Shown here: positions 8,508 through 16,506 of the stretch, in pieces
Layout: each line of letters begins with the position of its first letter
Numbering within the stretch: the stretch's first letter is position 1
Notes under the pieces: generated by a model
The model's database searches: none
The model's input: only the letters and a program-made list of their open reading frames with translations
What the model was told of the DNA's origin: nothing
Position numbers and translations under genes: made by a program
Assembly (NCBI GenBank): GCA_018822545.1
Contig: JAHJKA010000055.1
Coordinates: 1 to 64,000, forward strand
Length of the DNA: 64,000 bases
Origin: Pseudomonadota bacterium
GTDB lineage: Bacteria; Desulfobacterota; Desulfobulbia; Desulfobulbales; SURF-16
Reading direction: 5' to 3'

Positions 8508-9890
8508 TCACCTTGCGCCACGCCGAAACAGGACAATCTTGACAGTTTGAAAAATGATGAACAAATCAAAGGAGAGGGACAGATTTTTCAAGTAAAAAAG
8601 ATCATATTCGAGTTTCCTTAAAGCATCCTCTTCTGAAGCTCCATAAGGATAGCAGACCTGTGCCCAACCTGTAATCCCGGGCTTAACAACATGACGTACA
8701 GAGTAAAAGGGGATCGTCTTGGCCAGTTCCCGGACAAAAACAGGGCGCTCCGGACGAGGCCCGACAAAACTCATATCTCCTCGCAATACGTTGTACATTT
8801 GCGGAATTTCATCAATTCTGGTCTTACGGATGATTGCACCAAACCTTGTGACCCGACTATCTTCCTGAACAGCCCAAACAGCTCCATTTTTTTCCGCATC
8901 CTGACACATTGAGCGGAACTTAATAACCTCAAATACAGAACCATGTTTCCCAACGCGCTGCTGACGGTAAAAAACCGGTCCAGGCGATTCCAGTTTTATA
9001 ATTAATGCTGTGAGTAAGGTAATTGGCAGCGAGACAATAAGACCAACAAAGGAAATAATAACGTCGAGAAGCCGTTTCATTCTTTCGGTTACACGGGTTG
9101 CATGAAAACCATTGGAAAAAAGAAACCAGGAGGGGTTCACTTTTTCAACGGGCATTTTCCCGGTAAGATCCTCATAGAAGGCGACACCATCGACTATCTC
9201 TATCCCCATAAACTTATAAGAAATGAGGTCATGCATTGAAAGCTGGCCCCTTCTTTCATCAAGGGCTAAAATAATTTTTTCAATTTTACGGGTCAGGCAA
9301 AGCTCGCGCAGGTCGTGGCACTCCTTTGTTAATGGATTTCCACTAGAGGAATTACACTCTCCTTGCAAATCCACCTGCTCAACGATCTTATAACCTGAAT
9401 CTTGTTTGCCCTCGACCGTTGCGATAATTTTCCGTGCAAAATCGCCACCGCCCACAACGGCAATGGGCTGGGAAAATAATTTTCGTTCAAGCACCCAGAA
9501 ATAAAGAAATCTCCACGAAGCAACAGTAAGGCAGATTGCTAAATATGCTGAGAGAAAAACCCTTGTAGAAATTATGACAACAGGAAAGAGGTAATAGAGA
9601 AGGGCAAGGGCAATACACCCAAACCCAAAGGCCTGGGTTATCCTGGTCAAATTGTCAGCAATGCCTGTGACAATCCCCAAGTCATAGAGATCAAAATAAT
9701 AGAGGCATAATTGAAATATGAGCGTTACGAGAACTGCCCGGAATGAATACAGGAAAATATCATTACCAAATTGAGCAGCTCCCTCCCATAGAAAATAAAC
9801 CCCATTCAAGGAGAGAAAAATTAATGCCCCTTCTCCTATAAAAAAAATAATACTTCGTGTCGGGTAGTATTTATTAAAAATGTAAGGCAT
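8508..9890 (-). CDS. Initiating sugar transferase, exosortase/PEP-CTERM-associated (EpsB-like)
   Basis: 460 residues. Four or five N-terminal membrane helices (to about residue 140), a CoA-binding-like Rossmann region with AVVGGGDFARK, a further helix near 275, and the C-terminal bacterial sugar-transferase domain: KLESPGPVFYRQQRVGKHG, FEVIKFRSM, KTRIDEIPQMYNVLRGDMSF and VGPRPERP. Such enzymes move the first sugar phosphate onto undecaprenyl phosphate in the inner membrane (WbaP/WcaJ type). The length and neighbours fit the exosortase-linked subfamily. I prefer ATG 9890 with AGGTG seven bases before it to the GTG at 9899. It is the last gene of the export operon that starts at 14574. Confidence 0.92.
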   Translation of the reverse strand: MPYIFNKYYPTRSIIFFIGEGALIFLSLNGVYFLWEGAAQFGNDIFLYSFRAVLVTLIFQLCLYYFDLYDLGIVTGIADNLTRITQAFGFGCIALALLYYLFPVVIISTRVFLSAYLAICLTVASWRFLYFWVLERKLFSQPIAVVGGGDFARKIIATVEGKQDSGYKIVEQVDLQGECNSSSGNPLTKECHDLRELCLTRKIEKIILALDERRGQLSMHDLISYKFMGIEIVDGVAFYEDLTGKMPVEKVNPSWFLFSNGFHATRVTERMKRLLDVIISFVGLIVSLPITLLTALIIKLESPGPVFYRQQRVGKHGSVFEVIKFRSMCQDAEKNGAVWAVQEDSRVTRFGAIIRKTRIDEIPQMYNVLRGDMSFVGPRPERPVFVRELAKTIPFYSVRHVVKPGITGWAQVCYPYGASEEDALRKLEYDLFYLKNLSLSFDLFIIFQTVKIVLFRRGAR

Positions 9891-9982
9891 AGAATGCACC
9901 TATTATTACCAAAACAGAAGCTCATAACATTATGATTTCATAGGCCTATAGTTCTTTAAATATTGAGTGCTCGTGAGGCTTT

Positions 9983-10840
9983 CTATTTATAATTATAATG
10001 ATAATCGTAACTTGAATTCTTATACAAAACAGATTCAACCGTACTTTCTTTATACGCATTGAAAACAACACCGATAATCTTTTCAGGCCCCAGTGTTTCT
10101 GCAAATTTTTTCACTAATTCTTTACTGGAGGCGCCCCAGCGGACCACCAAAATCACACCATCAACCCTTTTCGCCAGAATACTTGTTTCAGACGCCACAA
10201 CGGTAGGCGCACTATCAAAAAGAATAATGCGATCCTCGTACCGTTCAGTAAGCTCATCAATGAAAGAAGTTATTTTTGTAGATGTTAGAAGTTCAGCTGG
10301 ATTATGAGGCGTTCGTCCGCTCGGTATTAAAGACAACTTATGTTGCCCTGTTTGCCTAATCAAAAGGGAGAGCTCGACGTTATCCTGCAGGTAATCGACA
10401 AGACCAGTCTGATTGGAAACACCAAATAATTTTGCCAAATTGGGTCGCCGAAAATCACAATCAACCATGAGGGCGTGATGTTCCATTTCCTCAGCCAAGG
10501 CAACGCCAAGGTTAGCACAGACGAAACCTTTCCCCTCATTGGGAACCAGACTGGTTATCAAAATTGTTCGAGGCCGTTTGGCAGGATGAGCATGTAGAAT
10601 AGTGCCACGAAGACGCCGAAAGCTCTCGATAACAGAAGAATCAGGCTCAGTGGCCAGCAACAAACGTTCATCCCAGTGATGTCGTGTAGGAATCACGGCT
10701 GTGGGGGAGATATTTTTTTTCTGCTCAGAAGGCGCGATTGAGGGCTGGAGAACACCCCCACCCTCCTTTTCTTTATTGCCTTGATTGCCAGAGGCGTACA
10801 CCGGTACCCCCTTTTCCAGCGCGTCACTATATTTTCCCAC
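9983..10840 (-). CDS. XrtA-associated tyrosine autokinase (BY-kinase, CpsD/CapB-like)
   Basis: 285 residues. Walker A' HALMVDCDFRRPNLAKLFG and Walker B-like RIILFDSAP are intact, and the last ten residues hold a tyrosine cluster (YDYHYNY) that would be autophosphorylated. The Walker A loop reads PNEGKGFVCANLG: the lysine is present, but the Ser/Thr that normally follows it and binds Mg is Gly (codon GGT). The protein would act with the adjacent chain-length protein at the inner membrane to control polymer length and export. AAGGAG lies seven bases before the ATG. Activity is uncertain because of the loop change. Confidence 0.87.
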   Translation of the reverse strand: MGKYSDALEKGVPVYASGNQGNKEKEGGGVLQPSIAPSEQKKNISPTAVIPTRHHWDERLLLATEPDSSVIESFRRLRGTILHAHPAKRPRTILITSLVPNEGKGFVCANLGVALAEEMEHHALMVDCDFRRPNLAKLFGVSNQTGLVDYLQDNVELSLLIRQTGQHKLSLIPSGRTPHNPAELLTSTKITSFIDELTERYEDRIILFDSAPTVVASETSILAKRVDGVILVVRWGASSKELVKKFAETLGPEKIIGVVFNAYKESTVESVLYKNSSYDYHYNYK

Positions 10841-10929
10841 AATTGTACTCCTTCACAAATAGAGAGCCTGCAAGAACTCTTCTCCTTCATTGGAGATTAT
10901 CATTAAAAAGAGCAACTGCTTATTCAGAG

Positions 10930-12474
10930 TCAGATAACTACCACACCTTTTTGCCAGAAAAAGACCATGACAGAAACTAAACCGACAAAAAAAAGCAAAC
11001 AGAAAAAATAACTCAGCAAAGAGATAACTTGAGACCGCTTCTTCTCTTTATGAGTAACAACCAGGGGCACTGAACAAAGTACTGGAAGTTTCAAAAACTG
11101 CTCCACCTCATTTGCGTCCTTAAATGACGTATCGAGAAAATCAAAAAAGAGGATAAGAGCGACCCCACCACCCAACCCAATTGCCAAGGAACTCAGCATG
11201 ATCTTGAAAAAATCAGGTTTAAGTGGTTTGACGGGGAGGTAGGCAGAATCAACAATCCGAAACTGGCTGCCCTTTTGACGCCTTTCCAGAGTTTCAGCAG
11301 ACTCAGCAGCGAGACTCTGGGAGACAAGGTTTTCGTAATGTTTTTTCAGCTCATAATAATCTCGAGTTATCGCAGCCCATTCCGCCTCACGAACCGGGGT
11401 ATTGTCGACCCATTGTTGATATTTCCTTACCTGCTCCTGGATCTTGTCCCCGTGAGAGCGCAAACTCTTCAGATTAAGTTCAATTTCTTTAAGTTGCCCA
11501 GAGAGTTTGCCTGACATCAGACTGTCATCACTCCCCTTATTTTCACCATCACCTTGAGAACTGCTCTGACTCTGTCCCTGTGCCTCTTCCAGTTGCCGGA
11601 TCTGTTTCGCCAGTTGCTTTACAGAGGGATGCTCCGGAGTATATTTAGCCAATAAATTCTTCATAGCTTGCCGGGCTGTTTCCAGATCATAGAGGTCGGA
11701 ATTGCTTTCAGCCTCACCAGAGGTTCTGGACAGATTCTTGATCTGTAAATCATTTTGTTGCTGGACAAGAAGTCGTGTCTGCTCGAGATTTTGGATATTT
11801 GATTGAACGACCTGATACTGCTCCTGCAATGCATTCAACCTGTTCATGTTCCCGACACGTTGATCCGGCATTTCGTTATAATACTTAAGCTTATAATCCC
11901 GCATGAGTGCTTCTTTTTTGTCAATGGTCTCTTTGGCTATTTTTAATTCATATTGAACATAGTCAGTTGTCTCAGATGCCCTCTCCTCACGAAAACGAAG
12001 GTTTTCCTCAATAAATTTTGAAGCAAGCGCATTGGTTACAAGCATTGCTTTACGTGGATCTTCATTTTCAAAGGATACCTGAAAAACATCCCCACTTTTT
12101 TTATCTGTAACAATATCTATATATTGGTCCCGCATAATGACGATCACATCTTCCATTGGAAGCTTTTTAAGCGCATCTTTATAAAGATCAAATGCCTTAA
12201 CAATACTTTCGAGACTCCCCCTGCTTGTCACATGTTGACTGACAGTATTAACCATCACTTCAATCTTCTTATTGACATCAGGTGTTAATGTTGAAGGTTT
12301 TATTTGTTGCTGTTCATACATGATCAGCGATGATGATTGATAAACCTTAGGGGTCTTCAGATAAACGACAAAACCGCAAGAAATGGAAATCAGAATAACG
12401 ACAATGATTACCTTATCCCAGCGCAGGAGCAAATCAGCATATTTCTTAAGGAGCTGATATTGGTTCTTATCCAT
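10930..12474 (-). CDS. Wzz-type chain-length determinant, XrtA system
   Basis: 514 residues. One helix near 21-36 and another near 435-455, plus a third at the very C-terminus (YFFCLLFFVGLVSVMVFFW), flank a long periplasmic coiled-coil region (about 150-390). A proline-rich segment AYLPVKPLKPDFFK precedes the second helix, and FDFLDTSFKDANEVEQFL follows it, both typical of Wzz/GumC co-polymerases. It would set polymer length together with the BY-kinase encoded just downstream. AAGGAA precedes the ATG at a normal distance. Operon position and length match the PEP-CTERM-associated chain-length family. Confidence 0.92.
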   Translation of the reverse strand: MDKNQYQLLKKYADLLLRWDKVIIVVILISISCGFVVYLKTPKVYQSSSLIMYEQQQIKPSTLTPDVNKKIEVMVNTVSQHVTSRGSLESIVKAFDLYKDALKKLPMEDVIVIMRDQYIDIVTDKKSGDVFQVSFENEDPRKAMLVTNALASKFIEENLRFREERASETTDYVQYELKIAKETIDKKEALMRDYKLKYYNEMPDQRVGNMNRLNALQEQYQVVQSNIQNLEQTRLLVQQQNDLQIKNLSRTSGEAESNSDLYDLETARQAMKNLLAKYTPEHPSVKQLAKQIRQLEEAQGQSQSSSQGDGENKGSDDSLMSGKLSGQLKEIELNLKSLRSHGDKIQEQVRKYQQWVDNTPVREAEWAAITRDYYELKKHYENLVSQSLAAESAETLERRQKGSQFRIVDSAYLPVKPLKPDFFKIMLSSLAIGLGGGVALILFFDFLDTSFKDANEVEQFLKLPVLCSVPLVVTHKEKKRSQVISLLSYFFCLLFFVGLVSVMVFFWQKGVVVI

Positions 12475-12559
12475 GATATTTCCTTACTCTCTCAGAAAAT
12501 AATATTGACGTTTTTAGCACAACAGCTTTTCCAATCCTCATCGGGGAACTGCAAACAAC

Positions 12560-13855
12560 CTACCATCTGTAGAAATCTTTATTGAGGCCCAACTCAAAAA
12601 ACACACGGTTATCATCATAGCATCGCCATGACACATCAGCCTCCTGACTGCTATAGTCGTAACGAACAGATGCCACAAACCATCTGCCAAAAGAATAGGA
12701 CAAAGAAGCACCGGCCTGTAGCTTTTCCTCCTTATCTGCAGGCCTCAGTTCCCAGTATCTATCTTCTCGAAACGAACAACTGACAGAAGAAAGGAGATAC
12801 TGGGTCAAGGTATAACTGATTACCGTTTCAATCTGCCAATAACGACTCAAGTCGCCCTCTGAGGTCCCATTAAATTGCTGCTCATCAATGCCCCCCTCGC
12901 CACTCAACGAGATGCTGCCCTGCTGCATTTTTTTATTGAGTTGCATGCGGTAATAAAAGGATTTTTCATCCTCCAGCACATCGCGAAGCAAAAATTCAAC
13001 GCCACCTTCAAACCGTAAATCTGCTGTTGACGACACCTGCCTTTCAAAACCAAGACTGGCCCTTGAAATTTCATAATCATTCTGCTGCACTTCTACATAC
13101 TTGTTTTCAGCATAACCACCATGACCAAATAACTTTGTCTCGGCAGAGGGATGGTAGTAAATATATAAATCGCCTGAATGCTTCTCCAGGTCAGCCTCCT
13201 GCTTAAAATTACCCCTGGTAAAAGAATAGTCAGCCTGGACCTGCCAATGCTGGCCAAACAGATGAGCGACAGACATACCCGGTATCTGCTTTACGTAATC
13301 ATCATATGCGTCCTGCTCATTGTCCAACACCAGGTTAACATATGACAACTTGATAAAACTCTGTTTGGCATAGTCATAGTCAAGCCCGACAGCCACATTG
13401 TTGGTCCAGTAGCGTTTTCTCCCACGAGAATCGGCTAACACTATCCCTGTCTCGTCATCATTATAGGGATCTTCCGCCTGAACAAAGGTATCTCTGACAT
13501 AACAAGAGACATGTTCAGTCACGTGCATATCATATCGGCCGGATAGCCAATGATCCCATCGCTCCGAGGCAGTAAGATCGCTATATATTACCGAAGGGGT
13601 GTATTGAAAGAAAAGTGAATGATACTGAGTTGTATCTTTGAAAATTAAGGTGGGAGAAAAAGCTGTGGTCCACTCAGAGACATGATCCCTATTTGTCCGA
13701 TAGATGTTAGAATCATACTCTTGCCGGACGGTGCCACCACCGGAAATAACGGCTTGGTCAGCTTCTGCCCCTGAAAATGCCGCTAAAACTATGATACTGG
13801 CAACCTTCAGGGGAAAAGAAATCCTCTTTGTCATGGGCAATCTAAAATAGTTCAT
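12560..13855 (-). CDS. Outer-membrane beta-barrel protein of the XrtA/EPS locus
   Basis: 431 residues from the chosen start MNYFRLPMTKRIS, followed by a hydrophobic signal sequence ending near SGAEA. The remainder is a run of amphipathic beta-strands rich in Tyr, Arg, Asp and Gln and ends in an aromatic residue (FYRW), as in outer-membrane barrels. A protein of this kind regularly sits between the export protein and the chain-length protein in exosortase-A loci and is thought to be the outer-membrane conduit or its partner. Earlier in-frame starts exist up to 13927 but lack a Shine-Dalgarno sequence and would spoil the signal peptide. The start is uncertain by a few codons. Confidence 0.8.
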   Translation of the reverse strand: MNYFRLPMTKRISFPLKVASIIVLAAFSGAEADQAVISGGGTVRQEYDSNIYRTNRDHVSEWTTAFSPTLIFKDTTQYHSLFFQYTPSVIYSDLTASERWDHWLSGRYDMHVTEHVSCYVRDTFVQAEDPYNDDETGIVLADSRGRKRYWTNNVAVGLDYDYAKQSFIKLSYVNLVLDNEQDAYDDYVKQIPGMSVAHLFGQHWQVQADYSFTRGNFKQEADLEKHSGDLYIYYHPSAETKLFGHGGYAENKYVEVQQNDYEISRASLGFERQVSSTADLRFEGGVEFLLRDVLEDEKSFYYRMQLNKKMQQGSISLSGEGGIDEQQFNGTSEGDLSRYWQIETVISYTLTQYLLSSVSCSFREDRYWELRPADKEEKLQAGASLSYSFGRWFVASVRYDYSSQEADVSWRCYDDNRVFFELGLNKDFYRW

Positions 13856-13953
13856 ATCATCTCTACTCAATTCAACGTTCAGGAAAATCATTATCTCGCG
13901 CCCATGGTGACGCCGAGACATAAGCATATCAGATAATTATGATGACAATTTTC

Positions 13954-14574
13954 TTATGGGACGATGAGAGTATCACCAGGGTTCAGGGACAGATTCATAC
14001 CAAGATCCTTACCATCAATAAATTTGTCATAATTGAAATGGATAATTGTCTCTTTACTGTCCTGCTTTCGAACAACTATCACCTTTTCCTTTTTGGCCCA
14101 TTCAGCAAAACCACCGGCACGGGCGATGGCTTGGACGATTGAAACAGGATAGTTGAGATTATACTCACCAGGTCTGGTGATCTGGCCGAGAACATAATAC
14201 ATTCTACTCTTGCTTTCCTTCAGAGTGACCGTGACGCTTGGATCAGCGATAAATTTACCGACGTTTTTACTGATTATCTTGGAGAGGGCTTCAGGGGAAA
14301 GGCCTTGCGCAAAAACATCACCAACTAAGGGCAATGATATGCGGCCATCGAGACGGACAAAAACAACTTTTGAAATATCCGGCTCATGCCAAACTGAAAT
14401 TTCAAGGACATCCCCTATCCCTAGGAGATATTCTTTTTCAACTGGGGGCAGAGTCTGTTTATTCCCTGAATCAGCATAGCAAACGACGGAAAGGCCAAAG
14501 AAGTGAAAAAAGGTTCCTAACATCATCAAACGTAAAAGATGCGTACGCCAAACACATGATTTCACCAATTTCAT
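13954..14574 (-). CDS. Polysaccharide export protein, XrtA-associated (Wza-like)
   Basis: 206 residues. MKLVKSCVWRTHLLRLMML begins the signal sequence, followed by the poly_export domain (EYLLGIGDVLEISVWHEPDI, VRLDGRISLPLVGDVFAQG) and a SLBB domain (YYVLGQITRPGEYNL ... IARAGGFAEWA). It lacks the long C-terminal helix of E. coli Wza, as XrtA-linked members do. It would form the periplasmic/outer-membrane channel. The ATG at 14574 has a strong AGGGGG Shine-Dalgarno sequence; an earlier in-frame start at 14655 does not. It is the first gene of the 14574-8508 operon. Confidence 0.92.
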   Translation of the reverse strand: MKLVKSCVWRTHLLRLMMLGTFFHFFGLSVVCYADSGNKQTLPPVEKEYLLGIGDVLEISVWHEPDISKVVFVRLDGRISLPLVGDVFAQGLSPEALSKIISKNVGKFIADPSVTVTLKESKSRMYYVLGQITRPGEYNLNYPVSIVQAIARAGGFAEWAKKEKVIVVRKQDSKETIIHFNYDKFIDGKDLGMNLSLNPGDTLIVP

Positions 14575-14732
14575 GAATATGCCCCCTTGCTTAAAGAATC
14601 TATGACAGTTCAAAAAACATACATTCAGCATACGCATAGAAAATAAATTACGCAAAAAAAGTTCATTCTTCAGATGAAAATTTTCACAAATTGGTTTTGC
14701 ACACCAAAAATACCCCTAATTTCAGATAGGCG

Positions 14733-14748
14733 CGCAAATCAAATACCG
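14733..14748 (-). promoter_or_regulatory. Candidate sigma-54 -24/-12 box for the EPS export operon
   Basis: Minus strand CGGTATTTGATTTGCG has the invariant GG-N10-GC spacing and an exact TTGC. Predicted start of transcription is near 14722, giving a leader of about 150 bases before the ATG at 14574. The -24 half is otherwise weak. Confidence 0.35.
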
Positions 14749-14888
14749 TTGCATTCAGATGAGCGCTATGTGGCATCGGATAACAACTTGAGCTGTTCAC
14801 AAAAGTTCGTGGCCGTGACACCCATACAAGTTCAGCATGACAGAAATAACTCACTGAGTTTAAGGAAAACACTGAAAAATAATTTTTA

Positions 14889-14908
14889 ACAGGGGAGCTT
14901 ACCCCTGT
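14889..14908. repeat. Inverted repeat, possible hairpin in the leader region
   Basis: ACAGGGG and CCCCTGT are separated by six bases. On the minus strand the stem is followed by TTAAAAATTATTTTT, so it could be a weak terminator or attenuator for transcripts heading to the EPS export operon. No riboswitch family is recognised. Confidence 0.45.
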
Positions 14909-15153
14909 CCGCCTATGCTATGGAGAGGAAAACAAATCATGAAAAACATCTTGATATAGAACTGAAGGGGAATGTCTTAGAAAGGCTAGAATTAAAAAAT
15001 GTTCTTTATTGCGAAGAAGAGATATTCACCCCAAAAAAAATTCCAAACTCTCTTACCAGAAAGGAAGATTTATTGTTTTATCAGCCACACTTGTGGTGAG
15101 GATTTTTTTTCAATGCGCAGTTGGCCTGACACTACGCAGCAAGGTCATAAAAA

Positions 15154-15187
15154 AAAGGGCAGAGCCGCCTGCGCGACTCTGCCCTTT
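15154..15187 (-). terminator. Rho-independent terminator of the PEP-CTERM gene
   Basis: An 11-bp stem (AAAGGGCAGAG with CTCTGCCCTTT) and a 12-base loop, followed on the minus strand by a run of T. It lies 24 bases after the stop codon at 15212. Confidence 0.9.
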
Positions 15188-15211
15188 CACTGTTTAGCCG
15201 ATTCTCTTAGC

Positions 15212-16000
15212 TTATGCTTTCTTCCTGCGGAAACGCCGCCCGGCAAACCCTGCCAGGCCAGTACCGAAGAGCAGCATGGTGGCTGGCTCGGGTACTTCAC
15301 CACCTCCTCCTGGAGGCTCAACGTATACGGTACCGATGCCGTCAAGGAAGGCATAGCCACCATGTCCGCCATAGCCACAGTCAGCAACGAACATCTCAAT
15401 GTCAATAATGTCCCCTATGCTGAAGGTGGAGAGATCATACTGGTACTGGCCGGTCTTGTACCAGAGAGGCGAATAGCCGTCAGAGCCGGCAAGTGTCCAG
15501 CCCGATCCTGGGGTAGCAGCATCGGTGGCGTTCGCGGAAAAACTGCCAAGCACCGAACCATTTTGCAAAACATTAATGCTGAAGAACGGCTGATCAGCCA
15601 CAGGGTGGCTGGGATCGACAAGCATGGCCCCCCAGTTCACATAGAGGGTCTCAGTGAGGTCTCCCGCACCAATGGTGTCGCTCTGGGAAAGTTTGGTCGC
15701 GTGATAACTCCCATTAATGTCATTAATCTTGACCATCTTCGTACCCGTGTACGGATTGACGTCAACGGTCTCCCCATAACCGCTGTACGTGTTATCGATA
15801 ACCACAGGGGCGGGCTGACCATAAAGAGTAGTAGTCCAGTCAGGGCTACTTGTGGGATTTGAATAGACACTCCCATAGGTTACGGTCCAGCCAGTCGTGG
15901 TGCCATCCTCAAACCCGCCGTTAATAAAGAGCGCTGAGGCTGGTTGGCTTACCATCAGCAACGCACTCGCTGCCATAATTCCAATTCCAATTTTTTTCAT
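15212..16000 (-). CDS. PEP-CTERM sorting-domain protein (matrix protein 1)
   Basis: 262 residues. Signal peptide MKKIGIGIMAASALLMVS..ASA; mature region begins with FINGGFEDGTTTGWTV, the NGGFE..GW pattern of carbohydrate-binding-like PEP-CTERM anchor proteins. The C-terminus is VPEPATMLLFGTGLAGFAG followed by a basic cluster, the exact exosortase-A sorting signal: PEP motif, hydrophobic helix, Arg/Lys tail. XrtA should cleave it and release it to the EPS matrix. ATG 16000 is preceded by GGAGGGG; the frame is open to 16051 without a better start. A sigma-54-like box (16124-16139) and a motif site (16222-16273) lie upstream. Confidence 0.93.
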   Translation of the reverse strand: MKKIGIGIMAASALLMVSQPASALFINGGFEDGTTTGWTVTYGSVYSNPTSSPDWTTTLYGQPAPVVIDNTYSGYGETVDVNPYTGTKMVKINDINGSYHATKLSQSDTIGAGDLTETLYVNWGAMLVDPSHPVADQPFFSINVLQNGSVLGSFSANATDAATPGSGWTLAGSDGYSPLWYKTGQYQYDLSTFSIGDIIDIEMFVADCGYGGHGGYAFLDGIGTVYVEPPGGGGEVPEPATMLLFGTGLAGFAGRRFRRKKA

Positions 16001-16123
16001 TTTTCCCCTCCATAAGTTGCAATAACTAAAAAAATATTTGGGACCATGCAAATCCTGATTTTTTGTGCATCACCTCCTGATCATAAGGATATGAGTGCAT
16101 ATCGAATCTTGTTTTTTATGAAT

Positions 16124-16139
16124 TGCAAAATTAGTTCCC
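16124..16139 (-). promoter_or_regulatory. Candidate sigma-54 box for the 15212-16000 PEP-CTERM gene
   Basis: Minus strand GGGAACTAATTTTGCA: GG-N10-GC with exact TTGCA and matching A and C in the -24 half. Transcription would start near 16113, giving a leader of about 113 bases. The motif copies at 16226 and 16257 lie about 87 and 118 bases upstream. Confidence 0.5.
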
Positions 16140-16221
16140 TGCTGTAAAATTATTTTTTTATCTGTATAATTAAGGGGATAGGCAGAAGAGATGCTTACGG
16201 GGGCACTGTATAAAGAGTGTA

Positions 16222-16273
16222 AAATCCGGAAATCCGATCTTTCATTTTCCAATATTCCGGGCATCCGATCTAA
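16222..16273. promoter_or_regulatory. Motif-site pair (variant of the CCGGAAAACAG element) between divergent genes
   Basis: Two direct copies of an element of the form ATTCCGGNNATCCGATCT occur, starting near 16225 (ATCCGGAAATCCGATCT) and 16255 (TTCCGGGCATCCGATCT). The first contains ATCCGGAAA, shared with the other copies of the motif. Placed between the PEP-CTERM gene and prsT, they could serve both directions. Confidence 0.5.
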
Positions 16274-16506
16274 GCGTTACCCTCCGTCTTTACCTTCGGA
16301 CAACTAGTAAGCTTGCGAACTATCTTTTCACATTGCACACCTACTTTAATGTGCTACTTAAGTCGTTGCCGCTTCAAGCTAAGGACTAAAAAAAACAATT
16401 TCCTGTTCCTCATCATATCGACCTTGATATCCACATCCTATTTTCATAGAGTATAGATTCGGGTAACTTTCAGGCATTCACTCTGCAGACTCTATTAGGT
16501 GTTATT
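16274..16506. other. Remainder of divergent intergenic region
   Basis: Holds the start region of the TPR gene: AGGTG at 16497-16501 before the ATG at 16507. No convincing promoter is visible; a GG-N10-GC match at 16472 lies too close to the start codon. Confidence 0.4.

Larger units (their letters stand above)
14575..15153. other. Long leader/intergenic region upstream of the EPS export operon
   Basis: No gene is supported here. It contains a sigma-54-like box on the minus strand (14733-14748), a degenerate copy of the CCGGAAAACAG motif (14862-14872, AAGGAAAACAC) and a perfect 7-bp-arm inverted repeat (14889-14908). Short open frames have no ribosome-binding sites or recognisable products. 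Confidence 0.5.

Noticed and set aside
14999-15862. Open frame on the plus strand overlapping PEP-CTERM gene 1
   Set aside because: Crosses the terminator at 15154-15187 and is antisense to a signal-peptide/PEP-CTERM protein.
16472-16487. Sigma-54-like box AGGCATTCACTCTGCA before prsT
   Set aside because: Transcription would start at about 16498, inside the Shine-Dalgarno sequence, leaving too short a leader.
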